64,000 nt of DNA from NCBI GenBank assembly GCA_019639175.1, contig JAHBSK010000001.1, positions 62,001 through 126,000 of the forward strand, read 5' to 3'. The stretch is from Acidobacteriota bacterium (GTDB lineage: Bacteria; Acidobacteriota; Blastocatellia; Pyrinomonadales; Pyrinomonadaceae). A program made the position numbers and the translations under genes. This document shows, in pieces, positions 18,258 to 27,125 of this stretch. Position 1 is the first letter of the stretch. Every line of letters begins with the position of its first letter. The notes beneath the pieces were generated by a model that ran no database searches, was not told where the DNA came from, and saw nothing but the letters and a program-made list of their open reading frames with translations.

Positions 18258-18839
18258 ATGAACGAAAATATCGAGTTTCTACAGGCTTTTCTAAAAAATC
18301 CCGGCACGGTCGGTTCCATCACGCCAAGCTCGCCGGAGCTTGCCCAGCGGATGCTGAACGGCATTGAGCCGGGGCCTGATGATGTTGTCGTTGAACTCGG
18401 GGTCGGGACAGGAGCCATCACCAAATATCTTCAGCAGATAGTGCCTGATGAAAGCTCATACCTCGGGATCGAGCTGGACGGCGGCCTTGTGCGTTCGCTG
18501 CGAAAGAATTTTCCCGATATGAAGATAGTTCGCGGAAACGCGATGGACGCCCGGGCCATTCACAAACGAACCGGATTTGGAAAGGTCAGCTACGTTATCT
18601 GCTGTCTGCCTTTTGTCTCGCTGCCAAATGAGGTCGGAGAAAAGATCCTGCTCGAGGTGGACAAATTCATGCAGCAGGGCTGTACGTTCCGCACGTTTCA
18701 ATACGCCCACGGTTATTATTTTCCGTCCGCCATAAAACTTCGCGAATTTATGCGAAACCGCTACGGCAAATCAAAACGCAGCCCGCTTATCGTAAAGAAC
18801 GTCCCGCCGGCATACACGCTCACCTGGTCAACGCTTTAA
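18258..18839 (+). CDS. PmtA-like phospholipid N-methyltransferase family protein
   Basis: 193 residues. FLKNPGTVGSITPSS at the N-terminus and the SAM-binding motif VELGVGTGAITKYL (motif I), followed by GIELD, VRGNAMD and VICCLPFVSLP, fit the class I methyltransferases related to phosphatidylethanolamine N-methyltransferase (PmtA) and rRNA adenine dimethylases. Substrate phosphatidylethanolamine is inferred from family resemblance only. Confidence 0.7.
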   Translation: MNENIEFLQAFLKNPGTVGSITPSSPELAQRMLNGIEPGPDDVVVELGVGTGAITKYLQQIVPDESSYLGIELDGGLVRSLRKNFPDMKIVRGNAMDARAIHKRTGFGKVSYVICCLPFVSLPNEVGEKILLEVDKFMQQGCTFRTFQYAHGYYFPSAIKLREFMRNRYGKSKRSPLIVKNVPPAYTLTWSTL

Positions 18840-18852
18840 CGGCCGCTTTTCA

Positions 18853-19338
18853 TTACAGCGACAGTTCCATATACAAAACGCCACTGTGCGGATTTTCATA
18901 ATACGGTTCGATCTCTCTAAAGCCATATTCGTAATAGAGCTTTACTGCGGCGGCCATCTTTGGCGGATATGTGTCCAGCCGCATCGCCATGTAGCCGATC
19001 TCGCGGGCATCGGATATTAGCCGCTCTATCAGCTTTCTGCCCAGCCCCGAACCGCGAGCCTCAGAACGCAGATAAAGCCGTTTCATCTCACATATATTAT
19101 CTTCCAGCGGCCGCAGGCCGACGCAGCCGACAGGCTCGCCGTCAAGATAAGCCAGATACAACCTTCCTTCAGGTTCAGCATATTTGCCGGGCAGTTCCGC
19201 CAGTTCGCGGTCAAATCCCTGAAAGCAGAGATCGAAGCCAAGCCATTCAGCATACTCACGAAAAAGACTCGCGGCAACGACAATGTCATCCGCTGTGAGA
19301 GCCTGCCTTATACTTACATCCGTAGTTTTTCGCTTCAT
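18853..19338 (-). CDS. GNAT-family N-acetyltransferase
   Basis: 161 residues with the acetyl-CoA-binding core: EPVGCVGLRP, CEMKRLYLRSEARGSGLGRKLIERLI and MRLDTYPPKM. Typical stand-alone GNAT; acceptor substrate unknown. Convergent with the methyltransferase gene. Confidence 0.85.
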   Translation of the reverse strand: MKRKTTDVSIRQALTADDIVVAASLFREYAEWLGFDLCFQGFDRELAELPGKYAEPEGRLYLAYLDGEPVGCVGLRPLEDNICEMKRLYLRSEARGSGLGRKLIERLISDAREIGYMAMRLDTYPPKMAAAVKLYYEYGFREIEPYYENPHSGVLYMELSL

Positions 19339-19409
19339 CGATGCAACCCCCGGCCTTTTTGGTGGCTGACAGCATCTGCTTTAGCAACCCGCCGTGAAAA
19401 TAGTTTAGA

Positions 19410-20222
19410 ATGTTTTTGATGGAACTTGCAGTAGAAAAGTACAAAGTTGCGGCTGAGCCGTATTATTTACCGGCGCGTCAGGAGATAGAGCTTTTTGAGG
19501 CCGCCTATGCGGCAAAGCTGCCCGTTATGCTGAAAGGGCCGACCGGATCGGGCAAGACCCGTTTTGTCGAACACATGGCATATCGGCTCGGGCGGCCGCT
19601 GATAACGGTGGCGTGTCACGAAGACCTTTCAGCAACCGATCTGGTCGGACGTTTCCTGCTTGAAGGCAATGAAACGGTCTGGCACGACGGCCCGCTGACC
19701 ACCGCCGTCAGAAACGGAGCGATCTGTTATCTGGATGAGGTCGTCGAGGCAAGAAAGGACACGGTCGTGATAATCCATCCTTTGACGGATGACCGCCGCC
19801 GCCTGCCGATAGAAAAACGCGGCACCGTTATCGAAGCTCCGCCGGAGTTCATGCTTGTGGTTTCATATAATCCGGGTTATCAGTCCATTTTGAAAGACCT
19901 GAAGCAATCGACACGGCAGCGCTTTGTCGCAATGGAGTTTGACTACCCCGAACCGGAAGCCGAGACAAAGATAGTCGCAAAGGAAGGCGGCATTGACGAA
20001 GCGACCGCAGCCGACCTTGTGAAGATCGGGCAAAAGGTGCGCAACCTTCGCGGACACGGCCTTGAAGAGGGCGTTTCCACACGCCTTCTGATCTACGCCG
20101 CGCAAATGATAGCTAAAGGAATTTCTCCGATAGATGCGGCAGAAGCCGCCATCTGTTCGCCGATAACCGACGACCGCGAATTGCAGCGCAGCATCCGCGA
20201 GATCGTAACGACGATAATCTGA
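19410..20222 (+). CDS. norQ: NorQ/CbbQ-family AAA+ ATPase
   Basis: 270 residues. Walker A GPTGSGKT (43-50), Walker B ICYLDE (D109-E110), [17 protein letters not shown], and the family C-terminus [20 protein letters not shown]. CbbQ/NirQ/NorQ ATPases act with a VWA-domain partner (NorD/CbbO) to remodel or metallate an enzyme. The NorD-like gene at the left edge of the window is the likely partner even though it is about 17.5 kb away. An ATG at 19419 is an alternative start. A partial copy of its 3' end lies at 20893. Confidence 0.88.
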   Translation: MFLMELAVEKYKVAAEPYYLPARQEIELFEAAYAAKLPVMLKGPTGSGKTRFVEHMAYRLGRPLITVACHEDLSATDLVGRFLLEGNETVWHDGPLTTAVRNGAICYLDEVVEARKDTVVIIHPLTDDRRRLPIEKRGTVIEAPPEFMLVVSYNPGYQSILKDLKQSTRQRFVAMEFDYPEPEAETKIVAKEGGIDEATAADLVKIGQKVRNLRGHGLEEGVSTRLLIYAAQMIAKGISPIDAAEAAICSPITDDRELQRSIREIVTTII

Positions 20223-20267
20223 AAAATATTGTATTGCCGGTAGAAACAGTTGTATTCTGAATGTGCT

Positions 20268-20504
20268 ATGACGAATGAAGAATTGCTGAAAGAAATAGTC
20301 TCATTGCCTGATAATGACAAAAACAGGCTAGAAAGATTCATTGTGTTTCTGAAGGGTAAACACTCCGCGGCAAATCCGGTGCAGAAAAGATCATTTCGTG
20401 AGGAAAAAGCCTTTGGAATGTGGAAGGATCGGGAGGAAATGGAAGACAGCATCAAATGGGTACGTGATATCCGAAAAAAACACTGGAGGCAGGAAGCCCC
20501 ATAG
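20268..20504 (+). CDS. antitoxin of a type II module (DUF2281/VapB-like), copy 1
   Basis: 78 residues from ATG 20268 (MTNEELLKEI); a TTG 18 bases upstream is in frame but less likely. The C-terminal signature FGMWKDREEMEDSIKWVRDI is typical of small antitoxins paired with PIN toxins, where it wraps the toxin. Its stop directly abuts the toxin ATG. A paralogue is at 21050. Confidence 0.8.
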   Translation: MTNEELLKEIVSLPDNDKNRLERFIVFLKGKHSAANPVQKRSFREEKAFGMWKDREEMEDSIKWVRDIRKKHWRQEAP

Positions 20505-20882
20505 ATGATAGTTGATTCGGATATCCTGATAGATTTTACCCACGGAGATCCAATTGCGGCTGACTGGCTGGATCGGGCCGAAGAAAGTTCGCTTCTAAAA
20601 GTGAGTGAAATAACCGTAATGGAATTGTTGGTCGGGAGCCGGAACAAGACTCACATGCAAGAGATCATAGGTCTCTTCAAACGATTTGAGGTCGTTCATG
20701 TGGACGAACAAATATCAGCAATGGCCCGAGCATTGATAGAAACCTACTTTTTAAGCCATGGTTTACTTATCGGAGATGCGCTGATTGCTTCCACATCTCT
20801 TATGATCGGTGACGGCCTGGCTACCAAGAACAAACGAGATTTCAGATTTATAAAAGGCCTTCGTATGATGGATTATCCATGA
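20505..20882 (+). CDS. PIN-domain toxin (VapC-like), copy 1
   Basis: 125 residues with the acidic PIN active site: D4 (VDSDILID), E40 (VMELLVG), D91 (IGDALIA) and D112 (TKNKRDF). VapC toxins are Mg-dependent RNases, often cutting tRNA or rRNA. Intact, with its cognate antitoxin immediately upstream. Confidence 0.88.
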   Translation: MIVDSDILIDFTHGDPIAADWLDRAEESSLLKVSEITVMELLVGSRNKTHMQEIIGLFKRFEVVHVDEQISAMARALIETYFLSHGLLIGDALIASTSLMIGDGLATKNKRDFRFIKGLRMMDYP

Positions 20883-20892
20883 CCTATTTAAG

Positions 20893-20972
20893 CTGACGCT
20901 GTCTGTTCGCCCCGAACCGACGACGGCGAGCTTCAGAGAAGCATAGGAGAAGTTGATCTCAAAGATCATCAG
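20893..20972 (+). pseudogene. relic copy of the 3' end of the norQ gene
   Basis: From 20904 the frame reads CSPRTDDGELQRSIGEVD, against [18 protein letters not shown] at the end of the NorQ protein (from 20154). It is followed, as at the first copy, by an antitoxin gene. This is a decayed second copy of the norQ tail lying 750 bases from the original. Confidence 0.7.
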
Positions 20973-21049
20973 ACGGAAGGAATGGTTTCAATTCGTGTTC
21001 AAGTTTCTTTTTCATTGAACTGGGAAATGAATGAATGTATTCTGTGGTC

Positions 21050-21301
21050 ATGACGAATGAAGAGCTTATTAAAGAAATTCCTAATTTACCTAAAGAAGTG
21101 AAGCTTCGAATTGAGAAGATCATCGACGCATTTCGCAAGAAGGAAAAGCAGCCTCTGGGAGATCGTGAAAAAAGGATACCTCTTAGGGACGAACCGTTCG
21201 TCGGGATGTGGGCCGATCGTGAAGATATGAAAGACTCGGTCGAGTGGGTTAGAAATGTCAGAAGAACTCATTGGGATCGCAGCCATAGATGGAAAGAATA
21301 A
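21050..21301 (+). CDS. antitoxin paralogue (DUF2281/VapB-like), copy 2
   Basis: 83 residues from ATG 21050 (MTNEELIKEI); an ATG at 21035 is in frame. Shares the start, the GMWADREDMKDSVEWVRNVR signature and the module position with copy 1, but has diverged over most of its middle. Its stop overlaps the start of a truncated toxin (21289), so it has no full partner here. Confidence 0.75.
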   Translation: MTNEELIKEIPNLPKEVKLRIEKIIDAFRKKEKQPLGDREKRIPLRDEPFVGMWADREDMKDSVEWVRNVRRTHWDRSHRWKE

Positions 21302-21381
21302 TTGTTGACTCAGACATCCTGATCAATATAGAACCAGCCCCAGCCAATGTCAGAAAAAATAAGAGTAATTGCAAAATTTAG
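21289..21381 (+). pseudogene. truncated PIN toxin (VapC-like), copy 2
   Basis: 30 codons reading MERIIVDSDILI and then unrelated codons to TAG at 21379. The first part matches the intact toxin start (MIVDSDILID). The rest of the toxin is lost and the reading frame overlaps the start of the next gene at 21347, so this is a deletion remnant. Confidence 0.75.
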
Positions 21382-21643
21382 CCCCAAGGCCGATAAAGTT
21401 GATGAGGTCAGGGCGATATTGTCAGAGTTCGTTGAGCCGACTCGTGCTGAAAATGGCTGTGTCGTCTATGACCTTTTGGTCAATGAGGCTGACCCGGCTG
21501 ACCTGACGTTCTATGAGGAATGGGAGAGTGCAGAAGATCTTGCGGCACATTCAAAAAGCGAACACCTGGCTGTCGGGCGCAAAAAACTCGAAGGGCTGCT
21601 TGAAAAACCGGCTGACGTCAGAAAGTATATCCTTGTAAAGTAA
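21347..21643 (+). CDS. antibiotic-biosynthesis-monooxygenase (ABM/YgiN-like) domain protein
   Basis: 98 residues, one dimeric alpha-beta-barrel domain: IRVIAKFSPKADKVDEVRAI, CVVYDLLVNEADP, FYEEWESAEDLAAHSKSEHL. Members act on quinol-like or reactive small molecules, but the substrate cannot be told. Its first codons overlap the toxin relic. Confidence 0.85.
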   Translation: MSEKIRVIAKFSPKADKVDEVRAILSEFVEPTRAENGCVVYDLLVNEADPADLTFYEEWESAEDLAAHSKSEHLAVGRKKLEGLLEKPADVRKYILVK

Positions 21644-21689
21644 AACTCACATTTCACCGGCCTGCGGTTTAGGCAAATTGAACCCGCTT

Positions 21690-23054
21690 ATGTCTAAAAA
21701 AACTAACCGCCGCGAATTTCTTAAAATACTGGGGACTGTTTCTGCCGGAGCAGTTTTTGCTCCAAATGTTTTTGCCCAAACCCGCAGGAAAAAAACCTGC
21801 GTCGTTATCGGTTCCGGGCTTTCCGGTCTGGCGGCAGCGCTTAAATTAAAGAACGCGGGCTGGGATGTGACCGTGCTTGAGGCGCGGAGCCGCATAGGGG
21901 GCCGCGTATTTTCTCATACTATGCCGGACAGCGGCGGACTGATCTGCGAACTCGGCGCTGAGTGGATCGGCGAAAGCCACGAGCGTATCAAGGAGCTTTG
22001 CGCTGAATTTGAGATCCCGATCCAGAAGCATCAGTTCGATGACTACCTATTGCAGAACGGCAGGGTCTCGCGTCCCGGCACGTGGGATTTTTCTCCACAG
22101 GCAAAGGCGGCGTGGGAAAAGATGATCGCCGGGTATGAAAAACTGACCACGCTGCAAAAGAACAGGCTTGACCGCATAGATTGGTGGACGCATCTTTCGG
22201 ACATCGGGTTTACGCGTGACGATCTGCTGCTTCGCGATCTGGCCGACAGCACCGATTTTGGCGAGAGCATCCGCCACGTTTCGGCCTACTCGGCACTGGC
22301 CGAATACGCCGAATCATCGCCAAAGAACGAGATGGACTACAAGATGACCGGCGGCAATTCGCGGCTTGTCGAAGAGTTTGTAAAACGCATCGGCGAAGAG
22401 AATGTCCGCACCGGCATCAAAGTCACCGAAGTGAATCAGCGTGCGGGAATCGTCACGGTAAAGGCCGGAGACGAATCTTTCAGGGCCGATGCCTGTGTCT
22501 GCACGGCGCCTGTTGCATCGCTTCGCAAGATAAAATTCAACCCGCCGCTGCCTGCGGCTCAGGCTGAGGCAGCGCAAAAGCTGACCTACGCCCGCATCAT
22601 AAAAAATTCCGTTCTTTATGAAGAACGGTTTTGGAAGGATGAGAATTTCTCAATGGTGTCAGACACTACCTCGCATTATTATTTTCATTCCACGCAAGCC
22701 CAGCCCGGCAAACAGGGAATTTTGACCGCATACGCGGTCGGCGAAAAGGCTGATGTGCTTGCCTCACAGGACGACCCGCGCCGAATGAACATAATTGCTC
22801 GCGATCTGACCGACTTTCATCAAAACGCTCCGCAACTGGCTCGCGGCATCGCTTCTTATGCGTGGCAGAGGGATGAATTTACCGAGGGCGCATACGCGCT
22901 CTACAAACCCGGCCAGTGGTTCGGCATTCGCCCTGTCTTGGCGCGTCCGCACGGCAAGGTCATGTTTGCCGGCGAGCACATAGCCGATTGGCAGGGCTTT
23001 ATGGAAGGCGCGATCAACACCGGCGAAGACGCCGCCGCAAATCTGATAAAATAA
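21690..23054 (+). CDS. Tat-exported flavin monoamine oxidase
   Basis: 454 residues from ATG 21690 (a TTG at 21678 is in frame but weaker). Twin-arginine signal with NRREFLK (R7-R8) and cleavage near FAQT. FAD-binding GSGLSG (41-46), LEARSRIGGRVFS and the C-terminal HIADWQGFMEGAINTGEDAA are typical of amine oxidase/L-amino-acid oxidase proteins. It would deaminate amines outside the cytoplasm, making aldehyde and hydrogen peroxide. Ends at a terminator. Confidence 0.88.
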   Translation: MSKKTNRREFLKILGTVSAGAVFAPNVFAQTRRKKTCVVIGSGLSGLAAALKLKNAGWDVTVLEARSRIGGRVFSHTMPDSGGLICELGAEWIGESHERIKELCAEFEIPIQKHQFDDYLLQNGRVSRPGTWDFSPQAKAAWEKMIAGYEKLTTLQKNRLDRIDWWTHLSDIGFTRDDLLLRDLADSTDFGESIRHVSAYSALAEYAESSPKNEMDYKMTGGNSRLVEEFVKRIGEENVRTGIKVTEVNQRAGIVTVKAGDESFRADACVCTAPVASLRKIKFNPPLPAAQAEAAQKLTYARIIKNSVLYEERFWKDENFSMVSDTTSHYYFHSTQAQPGKQGILTAYAVGEKADVLASQDDPRRMNIIARDLTDFHQNAPQLARGIASYAWQRDEFTEGAYALYKPGQWFGIRPVLARPHGKVMFAGEHIADWQGFMEGAINTGEDAAANLIK

Positions 23055-23077
23055 GACCGCTCAATAAGGACGTATGA

Positions 23078-23106
23078 AAAGAGGCCGACAGAGCCTCTTT
23101 TTTTTG
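23078..23106 (+). terminator. rho-independent terminator after the amine oxidase gene
   Basis: 8-bp stem AAAGAGGC / GCCTCTTT with a 7-base loop and six further T. The 210 bases from here to the receptor gene contain no ORF that I can support. Confidence 0.85.
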
Positions 23107-23318
23107 CGCCGTTTCCCGCCGAATCACAGTTTGTCGGACGATCAGATCAGTTTAATTAACATCCATTTAATATTGTCGTCATTTTGCCTTAACCACTCTT
23201 GAATAAGCTCATTGATTGCTGCCAAAAAGAAAAAGGTCAAAGCGGTTTGCCGTTCAATGTGAACAGCAGATCGCCGGACATGAATTTCTTTGATCGATCA
23301 CAGTAATCAGGAGTGAAT

Positions 23319-26300
23319 ATGAGATCCAAAATTTTCGCGTCGCTGCTGTTCGCATTAGCAGTTATAATGGCGTCAACACAGATACAAGCGCAAACGCTGG
23401 GCGGTTTTAGCGGAACCGTTACCGACAGCAACGGAGCGGTTCTGTCCGGGGCCTCCGTCAGGATAGTGTCGGTCCAGACCGGCAGCGAAAGAACCGCAGC
23501 CACCACGACATCAGGCTCTTACAGCGTACCGCAATTGCAGCCCGGCATTTATAAGATAACCGTCACGCTGGACGGGTTTAAGACAAAACAGATAGAGGCC
23601 ATCGAGCTTGGCGTCGGGCAAAACCGGACGCTTGACATCGCAATGGAAACCGGCGAAGTCACCGTTGTTGTCGATGTCACGGCGGACGAGCTTGCGGCGG
23701 CATCCATCGAACAAGGCTCGAATCGCCTTGGGGCGAACATCAGTTCGCGCGAGGTAGAGCAGTTGCCCGTCAACGGCCGCAATTATTCACAGCTTTATAT
23801 GAATGCTCCGGGCGCGACCAACACCGGCACCGGAAATTTCGGCGATCTCAGGTTCAACGGACGTGCCAATCAGCAAAATCAGACCAAGCTGGACGGCATC
23901 GAGGCAACTGCAATTTTCGATTCTTCGCCGGGATATGTGACGGTTCAGGGTTCACAGTTTCGCCTGCAAACGTCCATCGAGAACATACAGGAATTTCGTG
24001 TCGATTCGTCCAACTATCCCGCCGAATACGGTACCGGAACCGGCGGCCAGATTAACGTCATCGGCAAGAGCGGCGGCAACAGCCTGAAGGGTTCGGCGTT
24101 CTATTACATTCGCAATGATGCTCTGGACGCACGCAACTTTTTTGATCGCGACACTAAATCACCGCTTCGCATGAATCAGTTTGGCGGAAGCCTCGGCGGC
24201 CCGATCATTAAGAACAAACTTTTCTTTTTCGGATCTTATGAGGGCCTGCGTCAGCGTGCCGGTTTTAACATCATCGAATCGACACCGTCATCGACCGTCC
24301 GCGATTTCATCAATTTTTACGACGGCGTCGATCCTCGTGGCGAGGCCGCTCGTGCGGCGCTCAATCTTACCATTGCTCCCGGCGAGGTCGCGGCGGTTGC
24401 AGCACGCGTAGCCACGCTTCGCTCAACGGGTATCATCAACGCATTTCCGGTCGGCACCGGCGAACAATTCGCCATTGGCACCGTGACCAATGCCGCACAG
24501 GTCTTTCAGCTTAACCGCACGGCAAAACTGGACGAAGACGCTTTCAGCTTTCGCATGGACTGGAAGATCAACGACAATTTCACGCTTTACGGACGCTATC
24601 AGCGAACGAACGGAACGCTGCTCTCGCCTGACGGCACCAGCGGCCGTTCGATACTGGCGGAGCAAAAGCCGGACAACTTTGTCGTAAATTTTCAGCAGAT
24701 CTACGGCTCCAGCATGATCAACGAGACCAAATTCGGCTTTAACCGCGCTCCGACCGATCTGACGACCGTTGTTCCCGACATTCCGGGGCTGAACGGCGTC
24801 GATCTTTCGCTGACATCGCTGCGATTGACCGGAAACATTACCAGTCCCGGCGTCAACGGCGGCTCCGCGACAGGTTTTACCGAACCCGGCGGCCTGACGC
24901 GTCAGTCATCGGCGGCCAACGGACGCGCACAGCCCATTCGCCCGACCTCGCTTTCGTTCATCGACAATCTGTCGTGGACTAAGGGCGATCATTCGATAAA
25001 ATTCGGCGGTGAATTTCGTAAATTGTATGTCGATTTTGACCAGCTTGGCGGCATCACCTACAGCTATAGCAACATCACCGACTTTTTGCTCAACCGCAAC
25101 CTGACGGCGGCGTTTGTCGGCGATATGTCGCTGCCCGGCAACTTTTCTGTGGCGACCGATCCGATAACGACCATCGAGCGTCCCTTTGACGGATTAAGCC
25201 AGGGACGGCAGTTCTATGCTATCGCCTACGCTCAGGACGAATGGCGTATCAGGCCGAATATCGTTTTCAGCTACGGCCTGCGTTATGAGTATTATTCGGT
25301 CAACAAAGAGAAAAATGACCGAGCCGTTCTTTTTGACGCCGCATCAGGACGTTTGATGCCGCCCGGAACCGATCTATACACATCGGGCAAGAGCAATTTC
25401 GGCCCGCGTCTCGGTTTTACGTGGACACCGGAATTTCTCGGCGGCAAGACGGTCATTCGCGTCGGCGGCGGACTTTATTATGGCCCCGGACAATATGAGG
25501 ACCTGATCCAGCCGATAGAATCGAACGTGTTTCGGTCAAGCCGCTCGCTTGCGAACGGCATCACCACCGGAACAAGTAATGAGGTGTCGCAGATCGGCGG
25601 CATCCAGACCGGTTTTACACCGCGTTCGTATGATGTCACCGGTTACGTTGTTCCCGAACGTGTCGGACAATACGGCATTTCCGTTCAGCACGAACTGCCG
25701 GGCAGTACGGTCCTGACCGTTGCCTACGTCGGTTCGCAGGGACGCAATCTGTTCCTTCGCAGCATCACGAACCGCATCTTGCCGGGCCAGACCGTCATCG
25801 GGCCGAGCGATCCGCTGCCGACCGGTGTTGGTGTCGTAAACCGCTGCAGCGATGCGGTTGTCAACGGAGTTTGCACCGGCAGCATCTCGGCAGTTACGAC
25901 CATTCGCGAGTTTGACGTTGTTGGCAAGCGTCTTTCGGGAACTTCCATCGTTACTGACCCGATGGGCGTGCTGAAGCCTTTCGGCGAGATCGACTACAAG
26001 ACCAGCGGCGGACGCGACCGTTACGACGCAATGCAGATAATGGTCAATCGCCGCTTTACCGCCGGACTGACGCTCAACGCTCAGTATCAGTTGGGCAAGT
26101 CATACGGAAACACACAGGGTTCGAACGAAGCGACGACCGCGCAAAACCCGTACAGCTTTGAGGAAGAGTTCGGCCCGAATACGTTCGACATCCGGCACAG
26201 CGCCAACATAACAGCTCTGTACGAACTGCCTGTCGGCAAGGGCCGCCGCTTTAACCTCAGCGGTTTCGCCGACACGATATTGGGCGGATGGCAGATCGGC

Positions 26301-26933
26301 GGCGTTTACAACGCCCGTTCCGGTTCGCCGCTGACGGTGCTGATCTCGCGTCCCGACCTTGTCGGCGTTTGCCAGCAGGCGGCGGGATGCACGCTCGGTT
26401 CCTCGAATGTGGCACAGGGCTTTGTTATCTCGCTGCCCAGCGGTGCGCTGCCTGCCGGATTTATCGCCGTACAGAATACGCCGGGCGGAAATGCCTCGCG
26501 CAATACGCGTCGGCCTGACCTGATAGCCGGTGTTGACCCGTATATTTTCGGCTCGGACGGAATGCGTTATCTTAATCCCGCCGCGTTCGCAATGCCCGCA
26601 CCGGGAACATACGGCAACCTGCCGCGAAACTTCCTGAAAGGGCCGGTCTTTCACCAGTTCGACCTGACGCTGCAAAAGCGTTTCAGGCTGACAGAAAGGG
26701 CGAATATCGAGTTTCGTTCGGAGATATACAATCTCTTTAACCGGGCAAATTTTGCAAATCCGCCCGCATCGCTCGGAAACGCGCTTAATTCGACAGCCTC
26801 GTCACAACAGCCCGGCGTCGCATACAGCACAACCAACGCCGCACAGTTCGGTGTGATAAACGGAACCGTCGGCCGCACGGTCGGGCTGGGAACGAACCGG
26901 CAGATCCAATTTGCCGCAAGGTTGAACTTTTAG
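23319..26933 (+). CDS. Oar-like TonB-dependent outer-membrane receptor
   Basis: 1204 residues from ATG 23319, with GGAG 6 bases upstream. Signal peptide to IQAQ; then a carboxypeptidase-regulatory-like beta domain (GFSGTVTDSNGAVLSGASVR, about 30-115), a plug domain (SREVEQLPVNGRNYSQLY, about 140-260) and a long beta-barrel with many aromatic-ended strands, finishing in the outer-membrane signature QFAARLNF. Such receptors are numerous in Acidobacteriota and import oligosaccharides, peptides or chelates using TonB energy. The ligand is unknown; no SusD partner is next to it. Confidence 0.92.
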   Translation: MRSKIFASLLFALAVIMASTQIQAQTLGGFSGTVTDSNGAVLSGASVRIVSVQTGSERTAATTTSGSYSVPQLQPGIYKITVTLDGFKTKQIEAIELGVGQNRTLDIAMETGEVTVVVDVTADELAAASIEQGSNRLGANISSREVEQLPVNGRNYSQLYMNAPGATNTGTGNFGDLRFNGRANQQNQTKLDGIEATAIFDSSPGYVTVQGSQFRLQTSIENIQEFRVDSSNYPAEYGTGTGGQINVIGKSGGNSLKGSAFYYIRNDALDARNFFDRDTKSPLRMNQFGGSLGGPIIKNKLFFFGSYEGLRQRAGFNIIESTPSSTVRDFINFYDGVDPRGEAARAALNLTIAPGEVAAVAARVATLRSTGIINAFPVGTGEQFAIGTVTNAAQVFQLNRTAKLDEDAFSFRMDWKINDNFTLYGRYQRTNGTLLSPDGTSGRSILAEQKPDNFVVNFQQIYGSSMINETKFGFNRAPTDLTTVVPDIPGLNGVDLSLTSLRLTGNITSPGVNGGSATGFTEPGGLTRQSSAANGRAQPIRPTSLSFIDNLSWTKGDHSIKFGGEFRKLYVDFDQLGGITYSYSNITDFLLNRNLTAAFVGDMSLPGNFSVATDPITTIERPFDGLSQGRQFYAIAYAQDEWRIRPNIVFSYGLRYEYYSVNKEKNDRAVLFDAASGRLMPPGTDLYTSGKSNFGPRLGFTWTPEFLGGKTVIRVGGGLYYGPGQYEDLIQPIESNVFRSSRSLANGITTGTSNEVSQIGGIQTGFTPRSYDVTGYVVPERVGQYGISVQHELPGSTVLTVAYVGSQGRNLFLRSITNRILPGQTVIGPSDPLPTGVGVVNRCSDAVVNGVCTGSISAVTTIREFDVVGKRLSGTSIVTDPMGVLKPFGEIDYKTSGGRDRYDAMQIMVNRRFTAGLTLNAQYQLGKSYGNTQGSNEATTAQNPYSFEEEFGPNTFDIRHSANITALYELPVGKGRRFNLSGFADTILGGWQIGGVYNARSGSPLTVLISRPDLVGVCQQAAGCTLGSSNVAQGFVISLPSGALPAGFIAVQNTPGGNASRNTRRPDLIAGVDPYIFGSDGMRYLNPAAFAMPAPGTYGNLPRNFLKGPVFHQFDLTLQKRFRLTERANIEFRSEIYNLFNRANFANPPASLGNALNSTASSQQPGVAYSTTNAAQFGVINGTVGRTVGLGTNRQIQFAARLNF

Positions 26934-26951
26934 GGTCTGCGCCACACCAAA

Positions 26952-27000
26952 AACCAAAAAGCCTTTGCATTGCATGTCAGCTTTGCAAAGGCTTTTGGTT
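26952..27000. terminator. bidirectional terminator between convergent genes
   Basis: 17-bp near-perfect stem from AACCAAAAAGCCTTTGCA to TGCAAAGGCTTTTGGTT with a 14-base loop. The A and T tracts inside the stem would give a U-run in either direction. Confidence 0.8.
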
Positions 27001-27125
27001 AGTTAGCGATCTATTGGTTCATTCTCTGCCGGAAGTTGATAGTAAGAACACAACATTTAGCTATCAGCCGTCAGCTTTACGCCGCAATACTAAAAGCCGC
27101 AGATCATCTTGACCGTCTTTCGCGA

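Noticed and set aside
1..20222. Denitrification gene cluster
   Set aside because: Only NorD- and NorQ-like genes are present; no norB/C, nir or nos genes are seen.
23319..26933. Polysaccharide utilisation locus (SusC-type receptor)
   Set aside because: No SusD partner or glycoside hydrolase adjacent; the receptor fits the Oar-like acidobacterial group.
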